A stretch of DNA of 64,000 nucleotides from Sphingomonas sp. TREG-RG-20F-R18-01 (GCF_022662475.1 NZ_JAKNQQ010000001.1:620001-684000); one strand, 5' to 3'; positions 40,399-50,178 are shown, counted from the first letter of the stretch. Notes: a model not told the origin generated them from the sequence alone. Numbers and translations are program-made.

Positions 40399-40418
40399 TT
40401 CCCCCCACCGCCCCGCGC

Positions 40419-42548
40419 TTACTGGACCGGCTTGACCTGCAACCCGGTCCACTTCGCCGCGAACGCCCAGGCGTCCGCCGTCTCCGCGATCACCTTGTCG
40501 GTCGGCTTGCCCGACCCATGCCCCGCGCGCGTCTCGATCCGCACCAGTCGTGGCTTCGGCCCGAGATCGAGCGACTGGAGCATCGCGGTGTATTTGAACG
40601 TATGTCCCGGCACGACGCGGTCGTCGGTGTCCGCCGTTTCCGCCAGGATCGCCGGGTACGGCTTGCCCGCGCGGATATTGTGATAGGGCGAATAGGCGTA
40701 GAGCGTCTTGAAGTCGGCCTCCTTCGACGGGTAGCCGTAATCGTCGACCCAATAGCGCCCGGCGGTGAACCGGTCAAAGCGGAGCATGTCCATCACGCCC
40801 ACCGCCGGCAGCGCCGCGGCGAACAGGTCGGGACGCTGGTTGGTGACGGCCCCCACGAGCAACCCGCCGTTCGACCCGCCCTGGATGACGAGCTGGTCCT
40901 TCCCGGTGATCTTCTGGGCCTTCAGATATTCGCCCGCCGCGATGAAGTCGTCGAACACGTTCTGCTTTTGCGCGAGGCGTCCGCCGTCGTGCCACGCCTT
41001 GCCGTACTCGCCGCCACCCCGGATGTTGGCGACCGCGAGCACCCCGCCCTGCTCGAGCCACGCCAGCCGCGTCGCCGAGAAGGTCGGCGTGACCGAGATG
41101 TTGAACCCGCCGTAAGCGTACAGCAGCGTGGGGGCCGGCGCGGTCACGTCCTTGCGGCGCACCACGAACATCGGCACGCGGGTGCCGTCCTTCGACGTGT
41201 AGAACCGCTGGTCGACCTGATAGCGCGCCGGATCGAACGCGACCTTGGGGGTGGCCCAGGGAGTCGCCTGGCCGGTCCTGATGTCATAGCGGTAGATCGT
41301 CGTTGGCGTCGCGAAGCTCGTGAACGCGTAGAAGGTCTCGTTATCGTCCGCCTCACCCCCGAAGCCGCCGACGTCCCCGATCCCGGGGAGCGGCACGGTG
41401 CCATCCGGCTTGCCGTCAAGCGCGAAGCGGCGAACCTCGCTCTTCACGTCCGCGAGATAGGACACGAGCAACCGTCCGCCGACCAGATTGGCGCCATCGA
41501 TCACGTCCTTGCCCTGCGCGACGATCTCGGTTTCCGGGACCTCCGCCGAGCGTGCATAGAGGTTCGTCGCAACGATCCGCCCGCGCGGCGCGCCCTTGTT
41601 GGTCACCCAGTAGAAATTTCCGCCGACATTGCCCGCGAGCGTCCATTCGTTCTCCAGCCCCTTTACGATCGTCCGGGGCGCAGGCTTGGGCGCGGTCAGG
41701 TCGATCACGGTGACCTGGTAGCGATTGTCGGTGCCCTCGTGCGTGGTGATGACGAGCCACTTGCCGTCATCGGTCACCTGCGCATTGTGCCCGAGCTTGG
41801 GCTGGTCCGGCGTTGCATAGATCAGCGCGTCGGCCGATTGCGGCGTGCCGAGCTTGTGAAAATAGACCTGCTGATTCTCGTTGAGCGCCTGGAACTTCGA
41901 CCCGTCCGCCGGCGCGGCGAAGCGCGAGTAATAGAAGCCAGACCCGTTCCTTGCCCAGGACAGGCCCGAGAACTTCACCCATTCGATCGTGTCCGACACG
42001 GCGCCGGTCGCAACGTCGAGCACCTTGACCGTGCGCCAGTCGGTCCCGCCGTCCTGCACGGCGTAGAGCAGCTTGCTGCCATCTTCCGACGGCGTCCATT
42101 CGGCGAGCGCGGTGGCACCGTCCTTCGACCAGCCATTGGGGTCGATCAGGACCCGCCCTTCCCCGTCGACACTGTCGCGCACGTACAGCACCGCCTGGTT
42201 CTGCAACCCTGCATTGCGGCTGTAGAAATAGCGTCCGCCCTTCTTCATGGGCACGCCGAACCGCTCGTAATTGAGCAACTGCTTCAACCGTGCGGCAAAG
42301 ATGTCGCGCCCCGGGAGCGTCGCCAGATAGGCGTTGGTCACGGCATTCTGGTCGGCGACCCATTTTGCCACTTCCGCATCCGTGCGGACGTCGTTCTCGA
42401 GCCAGCGATAGGGATCGGCGACCTTGACGCCGAACTGTTCGTCGACCTGCGCGGTCCGGCGCGTTTCGGGATAGTGCATGGTTAGAGCCTGTGTCTGCGC
42501 GAGGGCGGGGGAAGCCAGGAGAACCGCGAGGATCGGAAAAGGTCGCAT
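40419..42548 (-). CDS. Exported prolyl oligopeptidase (S9A family)
   Basis: Cleaves after proline in short peptides. ATG 42548 gives 709 residues with a signal peptide (about 1-18, ends ALAQ), so it acts in the periplasm. The N-terminal propeller begins DPYRWLEND. The catalytic domain has the nucleophile Ser in QGGSNGGLL, Asp in ADTDDRVVPGH and His in AGHGSGKP. It lies next to rplQ but is separated by a terminator. Confidence 0.95.
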   Translation of the reverse strand: MRPFPILAVLLASPALAQTQALTMHYPETRRTAQVDEQFGVKVADPYRWLENDVRTDAEVAKWVADQNAVTNAYLATLPGRDIFAARLKQLLNYERFGVPMKKGGRYFYSRNAGLQNQAVLYVRDSVDGEGRVLIDPNGWSKDGATALAEWTPSEDGSKLLYAVQDGGTDWRTVKVLDVATGAVSDTIEWVKFSGLSWARNGSGFYYSRFAAPADGSKFQALNENQQVYFHKLGTPQSADALIYATPDQPKLGHNAQVTDDGKWLVITTHEGTDNRYQVTVIDLTAPKPAPRTIVKGLENEWTLAGNVGGNFYWVTNKGAPRGRIVATNLYARSAEVPETEIVAQGKDVIDGANLVGGRLLVSYLADVKSEVRRFALDGKPDGTVPLPGIGDVGGFGGEADDNETFYAFTSFATPTTIYRYDIRTGQATPWATPKVAFDPARYQVDQRFYTSKDGTRVPMFVVRRKDVTAPAPTLLYAYGGFNISVTPTFSATRLAWLEQGGVLAVANIRGGGEYGKAWHDGGRLAQKQNVFDDFIAAGEYLKAQKITGKDQLVIQGGSNGGLLVGAVTNQRPDLFAAALPAVGVMDMLRFDRFTAGRYWVDDYGYPSKEADFKTLYAYSPYHNIRAGKPYPAILAETADTDDRVVPGHTFKYTAMLQSLDLGPKPRLVRIETRAGHGSGKPTDKVIAETADAWAFAAKWTGLQVKPVQ

Positions 42549-42563
42549 GCAAAGCCCCCAAAC

Positions 42564-42605
42564 GAGAAAAGGAGCCACACTCTGGACGAGTGCAGCTCCT
42601 TTCTC
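42564..42605 (-). terminator. Intrinsic terminator after rplQ
   Basis: On the minus strand AAAGGAGC-TGCACTC pairs with GAGTGTG-GCTCCTTT across the loop GTCCA, followed by TTCTC. It lies 20 bases past the rplQ stop and ends the ribosomal cluster before the prolyl oligopeptidase gene. Confidence 0.75.
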
Positions 42606-42625
42606 AATGTCCGGCGACGATGGGC

Positions 42626-43048
42626 TTACGCCGCTTCGTCATACTCCTCGCCGGTCATCACCGGGCCCGAATCCTGGCCCTTGGCGGTGACGTCACGGTC
42701 GACGAATTCGATGATCGCCATCGGCGATGCGTCCGACAGGCGGATACCAGCCTTGATGATGCGGGTGTAGCCGCCGTTACGACCGGCATAACGCTCGGCC
42801 AGAACGTCGAACAGCTTGGTCAGCTGCGCATCGTCGAGGAGGCGCGCATGCGCGAGACGACGGTTGGACAGGCCACCCTTCTTCGCGAGCGTGATCATCT
42901 TCTCGATGTACGGACGCAGTTCCTTCGCCTTGGCGACGGTCGTGGTGATCTGCTCGTGCTTGATGAGCGCGGCGCTCATGTTGCGGAACAGGGCAATGCG
43001 GTGGGCCGAGGTCCGCTGAAGCTTACGGCCGCCTACGCGATGACGCAT
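42626..43048 (-). CDS. rplQ: 50S ribosomal protein L17
   Basis: L17 of the large subunit, 140 residues from ATG 43048 ([10 protein letters not shown]). The conserved HRIALFRNM and KKGGLSNRR segments are present; the acidic C-terminal tail EEYDEAA is an extension. A longer in-frame reading runs back through a repeat and is spurious. It is separated from rpoA by 209 bases holding a palindromic repeat, more than the usual short gap. Confidence 0.97.
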   Translation of the reverse strand: MRHRVGGRKLQRTSAHRIALFRNMSAALIKHEQITTTVAKAKELRPYIEKMITLAKKGGLSNRRLAHARLLDDAQLTKLFDVLAERYAGRNGGYTRIIKAGIRLSDASPMAIIEFVDRDVTAKGQDSGPVMTGEEYDEAA

Positions 43049-43122
43049 GGTATGTCCTTCGTTCGATAAGGGGCCGTGTGAGGTACCCCAGAGCCGGTGG
43101 GGACGGTGGCCCACCCAATGTT

Positions 43123-43152
43123 CCGTCATTCCCGCGAAGGCGGGAATCCTAA
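43123..43152. repeat. Palindromic repeat between rpoA and rplQ
   Basis: CCGTCATTCCCGCG-AAG-GCGGGAATCC: a hairpin core GATTCCCGC-like with 7-8 paired bases. The same family occurs at 26031. It would form a hairpin inside the rpoA-rplQ transcript. Confidence 0.7.
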
Positions 43153-43257
43153 CTGGTGCCGAATACGCCGCGGCAAAGCCGCGTCGTCGGTCGGGCCAGA
43201 GGCCCGCCGGCCGGGCTTTCGCCGTCTCGGGATTAGCTCGCGCTAATCCCGTGCGGC

Positions 43258-44325
43258 TCAACCCATAATTTCCTGCTCGAGCTTCTTCGCCATCTCTTCG
43301 ATGTTCTCGGGCGGCCAGCCGGGGATTTCCATGCCCAGGCGGAGACCCATGCTCGACAGCACTTCCTTGATCTCGTTGAGCGACTTGCGGCCGAAGTTCG
43401 GCGTGCGCAGCATCTCGGCTTCGGTCTTCTGGACCAGATCGCCGATGTAGATGATGTTGTCGTTCTTGAGGCAGTTGGCGCTGCGAACCGAAAGCTCGAG
43501 CTCGTCGACCTTCTTGAGCAGGTAACGGTTGATCTGCTGCGTATCGCCCGAAACCTCGGTGCCACCAGCGGCAGGCGCTGCCTGGCCGATCGGGGCCTGA
43601 CGCGTGACGCTCGAATCGTCGAAGCCGACGAACAGCGCAAGCTGGTCCTGCAAGATGCGACCGGCGTAACCGACGGCTTCCTCAGGCGAAACCGTACCGT
43701 CAGTCTCGATCGTCAGCGTCAGCTTGTCGTAATCGAGCTCCTGCCCGACGCGGGTGTTCTCGACCTTGTAGCTGACCTGCTTGACCGGCGAATACAAAGC
43801 ATCGACCGGGATCAGCCCGATCGGCGCATCGGCCGGACGGTTGGCGACGGCGGGGACATAGCCCTTGCCGACGTCCGCGGTCAGTTCCATGTTCAGCGTC
43901 GCGCCATCATCGAGATGGCACAAAACGAGCTGCGGGTTCATCACTTCGATGTCGCCCGAAACCGCAATGTCGCCCGCCTTGACCGGACCCGGGCCCGTTG
44001 CCGACAGCTGGAGCCGCTTCGGCCCTTCACCCTGCATGCGCAAAGCAATCTGCTTCACGTTGAGCACGATGTCGGTCACGTCCTCGCGGACGCCCGCCAG
44101 CGACGAGAATTCGTGCAGCACGTTCTCGATCTTGATCGACGTCACCGCCGCGCCCTGCAGCGAAGACAACAAAACGCGCCGCAGCGCGTTGCCGAGCGTC
44201 AGGCCGAAACCACGCTCCAGCGGCTCGGCGATGAAGGTCGCCTTGCGCTTGCCGTCACCGCCGGGCTTCTTTTCGAGACCGGACGGCTTCTTGAGCTCCT
44301 GCCAGTTCTTTGCATTGACGGACAT
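43258..44325 (-). CDS. rpoA: RNA polymerase alpha subunit
   Basis: Assembles the core RNA polymerase and contacts activators and UP elements. The 355 residues have an N-terminal dimerisation domain ([21 protein letters not shown]) and a C-terminal DNA-contacting domain ([33 protein letters not shown]). It is slightly longer than E. coli RpoA (329). It follows rpsK by 94 bases in the alpha-operon order. Confidence 0.98.
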   Translation of the reverse strand: MSVNAKNWQELKKPSGLEKKPGGDGKRKATFIAEPLERGFGLTLGNALRRVLLSSLQGAAVTSIKIENVLHEFSSLAGVREDVTDIVLNVKQIALRMQGEGPKRLQLSATGPGPVKAGDIAVSGDIEVMNPQLVLCHLDDGATLNMELTADVGKGYVPAVANRPADAPIGLIPVDALYSPVKQVSYKVENTRVGQELDYDKLTLTIETDGTVSPEEAVGYAGRILQDQLALFVGFDDSSVTRQAPIGQAAPAAGGTEVSGDTQQINRYLLKKVDELELSVRSANCLKNDNIIYIGDLVQKTEAEMLRTPNFGRKSLNEIKEVLSSMGLRLGMEIPGWPPENIEEMAKKLEQEIMG

Positions 44326-44419
44326 AGGCTATCCCTTGATTTTGGGCCGGCACGGGCGATGCCGACCAAGTGGGAATCGGACCGTGCAGCGCGATCAACC
44401 GCGCACGGCCGAGACGAAA

Positions 44420-44809
44420 TCAGACGCGGCGACGCTTCGAAGGACGCACGCCGTTGTGCGGGATCGAGGTAACGTCACGGATCGAGGTGATCTGGAAACC
44501 GACCGCCTGCAGCGCGCGAAGCGCCGACTCACGGCCTGAACCCGGGCCCTTCACTTCGACTTCGAGCGTCCGGACGCCGTGCTCGGCGGCCTTCTTGCCC
44601 GCGTCTTCCGCTGCGACCTGGGCCGCATACGGGGTCGACTTGCGCGAGCCCTTGAAGCCCATTGCGCCGGCCGACGACCACGAGATCGCGTTGCCCTGGG
44701 CATCGGTGATCGTGATCATGGTGTTGTTGAAGCTTGCGTTCACATGCGCGACACCAGAGGTGATGTTCTTGCGCTCACGCCGCTTAATGCGTTGCGGTTC
44801 ACGTGCCAT
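44420..44809 (-). CDS. rpsK: 30S ribosomal protein S11
   Basis: Small-subunit platform protein, 129 residues. Conserved [15 protein letters not shown] and the C-terminal [14 protein letters not shown] are present. It lies 54 bases downstream of rpsM. Confidence 0.98.
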   Translation of the reverse strand: MAREPQRIKRRERKNITSGVAHVNASFNNTMITITDAQGNAISWSSAGAMGFKGSRKSTPYAAQVAAEDAGKKAAEHGVRTLEVEVKGPGSGRESALRALQAVGFQITSIRDVTSIPHNGVRPSKRRRV

Positions 44810-44863
44810 TGTCTTGTCCTAACCCTGCTACAGGAGCGAGCCGCGGTCACCCGCGGCTCAAGC

Positions 44864-45232
44864 TCACTTCTTCTTACCGGCGATCGGCTTTGCCTTGCCC
44901 TTGCGGGTGCGCGCATTGGTATGCGTGCGCTGGCCGCGAACGGGCAGCCCCTTGCGATGGCGCAGGCCGCGATAGCAGGCCAGATCCATCAGGCGCTTGA
45001 TGTTCATCGCGACGGTGCGACGAAGATCACCCTCGACCGTGTAATCGGCGTCGATGGTTTCGCGGATGTGGAGGACTTCCTGGTCGGTCAGGTCCTGCAC
45101 GCGCGCGGTCATCGGGATGCCCAGCTTGGTGACGATTTCCTTGGCCTTGGTGTCGCCAATGCCGTGGATGTAGGTGAGCGCGATTACTACGCGCTTGTTG
45201 GTCGGGATGTTGACCCCGGCGATACGTGCCAT
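44864..45232 (-). CDS. rpsM: 30S ribosomal protein S13
   Basis: Small-subunit head protein that contacts tRNA and the 50S bridge. ATG 45232 ([10 protein letters not shown]) gives 122 residues; the upstream open codons are not part of the protein. Conserved [15 protein letters not shown] is present. No rpmJ (L36) gene lies between it and secY, unlike the E. coli order. Confidence 0.98.
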   Translation of the reverse strand: MARIAGVNIPTNKRVVIALTYIHGIGDTKAKEIVTKLGIPMTARVQDLTDQEVLHIRETIDADYTVEGDLRRTVAMNIKRLMDLACYRGLRHRKGLPVRGQRTHTNARTRKGKAKPIAGKKK

Positions 45233-45330
45233 GAACTTGGTTCTCCTGCTCCACGGGACATGCATGGCTGCACATCCCATCTCATCGCGTTGCGCAACCG
45301 AACCCCGTGCCTTGCCAAAAACGCAACACA

Positions 45331-45357
45331 CCGGCGAGCGCAAACATGCGCCGCCGG
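45331..45357 (-). terminator. Hairpin between the two-component pair and rpsM, possible weak terminator
   Basis: CCGGCG-A-GCGCA loop TGCGC-CGCCGG pairs with one bulge. On the minus strand it is followed 12 bases later by GTTTTTGG. The late U-run makes termination uncertain. Confidence 0.35.
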
Positions 45358-45429
45358 AGACCGGTGGTTCGGAATGCCGGGCTGGTAAAGATCGACTCGC
45401 CGTCTGTCAAGCACGCGCGATCCGATTGC

Positions 45430-46776
45430 TTACAAGGAGATGGGAACCACGATCGCTGCGATCAAGCCCGGTACATTGTCGTGCAGCTCGACCCTGCCCC
45501 CGTGGAGACGCGCGACGGCTTCGACGAGCGCCATGCCCAAGCCCGCACCCGGCAGGCTACGCGCCTGGTCCAGCCGCCCGAACCGGCGCAGCGCCTGCGC
45601 CCGATCCGCTTCGGCGATGCCGGGGCCGCGGTCCTCCACCTGAAAGTGCATCGCGTTCCCGGACAGCGCGGCCCGCAGCACGATCTCGCCCCCGCTACCG
45701 GCATGCCGCAGCGCGTTGTCGATCAGATTTGCAAGCGCCTGCGTCATCAGTTCGCGGTGGAGGATCACCTTGGGCAAGCCGGGCGCCAGGACCGCTTCGA
45801 ACCGCATCCCCGCATCTTCCACCACCGGAGCGTAAAGATCCGCAATCTCTTCGATCAGCGTTGCCGGTTCGATCGGTCCCAGCCGGTCGCGAGAGACGGA
45901 CTCAGCCCGGGTAATCTCGATCATGGTCGACAATATCCGCAGCACCAGGTCGGTTTCGATCAACAGCCCGCCCATCGCGGCCTCGCGCTGTACCGGGTCG
46001 GCCTGCAGCACCGCCGCCTCCGCCTTGGCGCGCAACCTGGCGAGTGGCGAGCGCAAGTCGTGGGCCAGACCGTCGGTCACGATGCGAAGCTCGCTCATCA
46101 GCCGCTCGGTCTTGTCGAGCATCGCGTTCAGACGCGTTGCGAGCCGGTCGAAGGCATCGCCGCTCGCGGCGTTGGCGACCCGGCGCGAAAGATCCCCTGC
46201 AGCAACACCCTCGATCACCGCCGCGACCCGGTCGAGCCTGCGCCCGACGTAGCGCGTGACCACCAACCCCCCGCCGATACCCAGCGCGAGCGACAGCATG
46301 GTCGCGGCCGCCAGCGCACGCTCGATCCCACGTTGCTCCTCTTCCCAATCGTCGAGCAACCGGCCGCTCACCAAGCGGTAGGCACCGATCTGCCGGACCG
46401 CATAGCCCGTCTCGCGATCCGACCAGGGAGACCCGATCGCCCGGATCTGGAAGCCGAGTTTCGGCCAGCGCGCGAACTGGTCGAGCTCCGGCCCTACCCC
46501 TGCGATCAGCCGGCCGTCGCGCGCGATCACCGCGACGATCCGCGACAGGTCGCCCGGCGTACGGGCTTCGCGGATGGTGCGACCCAGCGCGGTCAGACCG
46601 CCGGTGCGATAGACCGCCACCAAAGCGTCCGACTGCTCGATCGTGTCCCGGCGGAGCTCGTCGATCGCATCGTCGCGGACGACCTTCCAGACGAAGGCGA
46701 CGAGCACGAGATTGGAAACCAGCGCAAGGGCGATCGACAGCAGCGCAATCCGCGCCGTGACCGATAGCCGGATCAA
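45430..46776 (-). CDS. Sensor histidine kinase of an OmpR-type two-component pair
   Basis: A 448-residue inner-membrane kinase: TM1 about 11-30, a periplasmic sensor of about 115 residues, TM2 about 155-175, HAMP, then the phospho-acceptor box GLAHDLRSPLARL. ATPase motifs are NLIDNALRHAG, DRGPGI and GAGLGMALV. It overlaps its response-regulator gene in ATGA. The signal is unknown. It lies between adk and rpsM, interrupting the usual ribosomal gene order. Confidence 0.88.
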   Translation of the reverse strand: MIRLSVTARIALLSIALALVSNLVLVAFVWKVVRDDAIDELRRDTIEQSDALVAVYRTGGLTALGRTIREARTPGDLSRIVAVIARDGRLIAGVGPELDQFARWPKLGFQIRAIGSPWSDRETGYAVRQIGAYRLVSGRLLDDWEEEQRGIERALAAATMLSLALGIGGGLVVTRYVGRRLDRVAAVIEGVAAGDLSRRVANAASGDAFDRLATRLNAMLDKTERLMSELRIVTDGLAHDLRSPLARLRAKAEAAVLQADPVQREAAMGGLLIETDLVLRILSTMIEITRAESVSRDRLGPIEPATLIEEIADLYAPVVEDAGMRFEAVLAPGLPKVILHRELMTQALANLIDNALRHAGSGGEIVLRAALSGNAMHFQVEDRGPGIAEADRAQALRRFGRLDQARSLPGAGLGMALVEAVARLHGGRVELHDNVPGLIAAIVVPISL

Positions 46777-47474
46777 GGCTCGACCGACAGCCGATACCCG
46801 GCGCCACGCACCGTGTGCAGGATCGGCGCCGCAAATCCGTCTTCAAGCTTACGGCGCAGCCGACCGATGTGAACGTCCACCACGTTCGATCCCGGATCGA
46901 AATGATAGTTCCAGATCTTCTCGAGCATCATGGTCCGGGTCACCACCTGCCCCGCGTGACGCGCGAGATATTCGAGCAGGTTGAACTCGCGCGCGCCGAG
47001 CGCGATCGGCTTGCCCTGTCGCGCGACCGTCCGCGCGAGCAGGTCGATCTCCAGGTCCCCGACCGACAGCCGCGTCGGTTGCCCGTCCGTCGCGTTGCGA
47101 TCGACCCGGCGGAAGATCGCGTCGATCCGCGCGGTCAGTTCGGCGAACGAGAAAGGCTTGACCAGATAATCGTCGGCGCCCGCGTTGAGCCCGTCGATAC
47201 GATCGTCGACCGTCGCCAAAGCCGACAGCACGAGCGTCGGCGTGCGCACGCCCGCGGCCCGAATCGCGCCGAGCATCGCCAGACCGTTCAGGCCCGGCAG
47301 CATCCGGTCGGCGATGATGAGATCGAAGATGCCTTCACTGGCCAGGAACATCCCGTCGCGGCCATCGGCGCAGGTTTCGACGGCATAACCAGCCTCGCCC
47401 AGTCCCTTTGCGAGATAGGCGGCGGTCGAGCTATCGTCTTCGACGATCAGGATCTTACGGGTCACAGGCGGCAT
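46773..47474 (-). CDS. OmpR-family response regulator
   Basis: A 233-residue DNA-binding regulator. ATG 47474 (MPPVTRKILIVEDD) is chosen because the receiver domain starts there; the long upstream open frame crosses a repeat. The phospho-acceptor Asp is in LIIADRMLPG, Lys in VKPFSF. The winged helix has VVDVHIGRLRRKLE. It is coupled to the downstream kinase gene. Targets are unknown. Confidence 0.9.
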   Translation of the reverse strand: MPPVTRKILIVEDDSSTAAYLAKGLGEAGYAVETCADGRDGMFLASEGIFDLIIADRMLPGLNGLAMLGAIRAAGVRTPTLVLSALATVDDRIDGLNAGADDYLVKPFSFAELTARIDAIFRRVDRNATDGQPTRLSVGDLEIDLLARTVARQGKPIALGAREFNLLEYLARHAGQVVTRTMMLEKIWNYHFDPGSNVVDVHIGRLRRKLEDGFAAPILHTVRGAGYRLSVEP

Positions 47475-47727
47475 TCCGGGCGGTTTCCTCGTGCCTAGAA
47501 TGAAATGAGGCCGACGGAAAGCAAGCCTTCCGCCGGCCAACGGCACTCCCGGGAGTGCGAGTGCCGATCTCGGTGAACGTTTCCGGCCGCGTGCGCCGGC
47601 CATGGGGGTATGTTTGCACCGGATCGCCTGCGCGATCCGGTGACGATGCGATGACGAAAATGTCATTTGAGGTTCTAGGAGATAGAGCGGATTGCGGGAA
47701 AGCGCTCCGCAGCCAGCCACTCTTCCG

Positions 47728-47820
47728 CCGTCATGCTGAACTTGTTTCAGCATCCACCGCGCAACCGGGGCGCGCCGGACTCGCGGAGGGCTGGATCCTG
47801 AAACGAGTTCAGGATGACGG
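47728..47820. repeat. 93-bp palindromic repeat, copy 2
   Basis: Same element as 25923-26016: starts CCGTCATGCTGAACTTGTTT and ends GTTCAGGATGACGG. The centre differs (GGGGCGCGCCGGACTCGCGG here). The outer arms are near-perfect inverses. Confidence 0.85.
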
Positions 47821-47847
47821 GCATGCGGAGCATGCGGAGCATGCGGT
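47821..47847. repeat. Tandem 9-bp repeat, three units
   Basis: GCATGCGGA repeated three times, the last with one change (GCATGCGGT). It directly abuts the 93-bp repeat. Looks like slippage expansion. Confidence 0.8.
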
Positions 47848-47912
47848 CAATCGTCTGGAACGGGCGAGAGAGCGCAAACGACGCTCCCCGCCCTCAACCA
47901 ATCCGCAACACG

Positions 47913-48563
47913 TCAAGCCGCCCCGAGAATACCCTCGATCGCGTGCGACACGCTGTCCATGTCGGCCATCCCGTCCACCCGCGCAAGCAGCCCGCGCGCC
48001 TCGTAGATCGGAATGATCGGCTCGGTCTTGGCGCGATACTCGGCCATGCGCGTGCGCACGGTTTCCTCGTTGTCGTCCGGACGGCGCTTGAACTCATGGT
48101 GTCCGCAAACGTCGCAGGTCCCCGCCACCTTCGGCTGCTTGAAATGGTCGTGATAGCCGGCACCGCAGTTGGCACAGGTGAACCGTCCGACGATCCGTTC
48201 GACCAGCGCATCTTCGTCGACGGTCAACTCGATCACCTTGTCCAGCGTGCGGCCACGCGCCGCCAGGATCGAATCGAGTTGCTCGGCCTGTGCCGCCGTA
48301 CGCGGATAGCCATCGAAGATCACGCCGTTGGCGGTGTCGCCCATGTCGAGCCGCTCGCCGATAATGCCCGAGACGATCTCGTCGGAAACGAGCTGTCCCG
48401 CCTCCATCACAGCCTTGGCCTGAAGCCCGACCGGCGTTCCCGCCTTCACCGCCGCACGCAGCATGTCGCCGGTCGACAGCTGGACCATGCCACGGTCCTT
48501 TTCGAGCCGCGCCGCCTGGGTGCCCTTGCCCGCGCCCGGGGGCCCCAACAGAATGATGTTCAC
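47913..48563 (-). CDS. adk: Adenylate kinase
   Basis: Balances ATP + AMP with 2 ADP. The 216 residues have P-loop GPPGAGKGTQA at residues 7-17 and a long LID domain with four cysteines (CANCGAGYHDH... CDVCG), so it is a zinc-containing adenylate kinase. It lies 27 bases after secY on the same strand, the usual secY-adk order. Confidence 0.97.
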   Translation of the reverse strand: MNIILLGPPGAGKGTQAARLEKDRGMVQLSTGDMLRAAVKAGTPVGLQAKAVMEAGQLVSDEIVSGIIGERLDMGDTANGVIFDGYPRTAAQAEQLDSILAARGRTLDKVIELTVDEDALVERIVGRFTCANCGAGYHDHFKQPKVAGTCDVCGHHEFKRRPDDNEETVRTRMAEYRAKTEPIIPIYEARGLLARVDGMADMDSVSHAIEGILGAA

Positions 48564-48590
48564 ACGCGTCTCCCCTTACCGATCAGCGCT

Positions 48591-49943
48591 TCAGCGCAGT
48601 CGGCCGCCCTTCAGCTTCGCCTTCTTGATCAGATCGCCATATTGATGTGCGAGCAAGTGGCTTTGAATCTGCGTCACCGTATCCATCGTCACGTTGACGA
48701 CGATCAACAGGCTCGTCCCGCCGAGGTAGAAGGGAATCGACAACGCCGAAACGAGATACTCGGGCAGCAGGCAGATGATCGCGAGATAGCCCGCACCGAT
48801 CACGGTAATGCGCGTGAGCACGTAATCGAAATAAGTCTCGGTGTTCTTGCCCGGACGAATGCCGGGAATGAAGCCGCCATGCCGCTTCAGATTGTCCGCG
48901 GTTTCTTCCGGGTTGAACACGACGGCGGTGTAGAAGAACGAGAAGAAGACGATGCCCGCACCGTACAGTAGCATGTAGGCGACGCTACCATGCTGCAGAT
49001 ACTGGTTGAGCGTGATCACGACCGACCCCCACCAGGTGTCGCCCGACACGTTCTTGCCCGCGAACTGCGTGATCGTCAGCGGCATCAGCAGCAACGACGA
49101 CGCGAAGATCGGCGGGATGACGCCTGCCGTGTTGATCTTGAGTGGCAGATGGCTGCGATCCGACTGCATCCCGCGCTGGGTCTGGCGCTTGGGGTACTGG
49201 ATCAGGATGCGACGCTGCGCGCGCTCCATGAAGCAGATGAACAGGATCAACCCCGCCACTGCGACGATGATCGCGACCAGCGTGAAGCCGGTAACGTTCC
49301 CGCCCCCGGTCCGCGCGGTCTGCGCGAGGTTGTAGAGCGTCGTGGGCAGGTTGGCGACGATGCCGGCCATGATGATCAGCGACATGCCGTTGCCGATGCC
49401 GCGGCTGGTGATCTGCTCGCCGATCCACATCAGGAACATCGTCCCGCCGACGAGGCTGATGACCGAGCCGATGATGAACAGCATGCCGGGATCGACCACA
49501 ACGCCCTGGCTCTGGAAGCCGAGGCTGAGGAAATAGCCCTGGATCACGGTCAGCGCGACGGTCCCGAAGCGCGTGTACTGGTTCAGCCGCTTGCGCCCGC
49601 TCTCCCCTTCCTTCTTGATCGCGGCAAGCGTCGGCGACAGCGAAGTCGCGAGCTGCACCACGATCGAGGCGGTGATGTACGGGGTAACGCCCAAGGCGAT
49701 TAGACTGGCCCGCTTGAGCGAACCACCGGAAAACGCGTTGAAGAAGTCGAGCACGCCGCCATTGGTGCGGCTCGCCAGCGCGGCGAGCGCGGTCGGGTCG
49801 ATCCCCGGCAGCGGGACGTAGCTGAGCAGGCGGAACACGATCAGCGCGCCGATGGTGAACCACAGCCGCTTCTTGAGGTCGGTCGCCTGCGCGAACTTCG
49901 ACAGGCTGATGCTTGAGGCCATTTTATCGGCTGCGGATGCCAT
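48591..49943 (-). CDS. secY: Sec translocon subunit SecY
   Basis: Central channel of the SecYEG translocon. ATG 49943 gives 450 residues with ten membrane segments; ATG at codon 8 is an alternative. Conserved parts seen: RLLSYVPLPGIDP in TM1, GVTPYITASIVVQL in TM2, GIGNGMS and the GGTSLLIVVNVTMDT segment near the C-terminus. It is the expected gene after rplO, with a repeat between them. Confidence 0.97.
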   Translation of the reverse strand: MASAADKMASSISLSKFAQATDLKKRLWFTIGALIVFRLLSYVPLPGIDPTALAALASRTNGGVLDFFNAFSGGSLKRASLIALGVTPYITASIVVQLATSLSPTLAAIKKEGESGRKRLNQYTRFGTVALTVIQGYFLSLGFQSQGVVVDPGMLFIIGSVISLVGGTMFLMWIGEQITSRGIGNGMSLIIMAGIVANLPTTLYNLAQTARTGGGNVTGFTLVAIIVAVAGLILFICFMERAQRRILIQYPKRQTQRGMQSDRSHLPLKINTAGVIPPIFASSLLLMPLTITQFAGKNVSGDTWWGSVVITLNQYLQHGSVAYMLLYGAGIVFFSFFYTAVVFNPEETADNLKRHGGFIPGIRPGKNTETYFDYVLTRITVIGAGYLAIICLLPEYLVSALSIPFYLGGTSLLIVVNVTMDTVTQIQSHLLAHQYGDLIKKAKLKGGRLR

Positions 49944-50060
49944 GCGGTTGATCGTCCTGGAATCGATATCGGCGGAAACAAAAACGGCGGGAAACGTTTT
50001 ACCGCCCCGCCGCTTCATATAGTCATGCAAGCGGCCTTGCCTAGCCACCTGCTACGCCCA

Positions 50061-50158
50061 CCCCGGCGAAGGCCGGGGCCCAGTCGAGATGCCGACAGTG
50101 ACACGGGCGACGCCCTGGAGCGTCGACCTGCGCGACTGGGCCCCGGCCTTCGCCGGGG
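50061..50158. repeat. Perfect 26-bp inverted repeat between rplO and secY
   Basis: The left arm at 50061-50086 starts CCCCGGCGAAGGCCGGGG and continues CCCAGTCG. The right arm at 50133-50158 is its exact inverse. The 46-base spacer has a further short hairpin (GACGCC..GGCGTC-like). It lies inside the spc operon and, if transcribed, would be one of the strongest hairpins in the window. Confidence 0.85.
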
Positions 50159-50178
50159 AAGCGCTAGCTAAGCGACAA

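Larger units (their letters stand above)
47475..47912. other. 438-base gap between adk and the two-component operon
   Basis: Holds a 93-bp palindromic repeat, a 9-bp tandem repeat and the presumed promoter region of the response regulator. No convincing reading frame on either strand. Confidence 0.7.

Noticed and set aside
39657..42485. 942-codon plus-strand reading frame
   Set aside because: Antisense to the prolyl oligopeptidase and part of guaA; composition is Arg/His/Asp-rich with no motif.
47821..47847. Possible CRISPR array
   Set aside because: Only three 9-base direct units without spacers and no cas genes.
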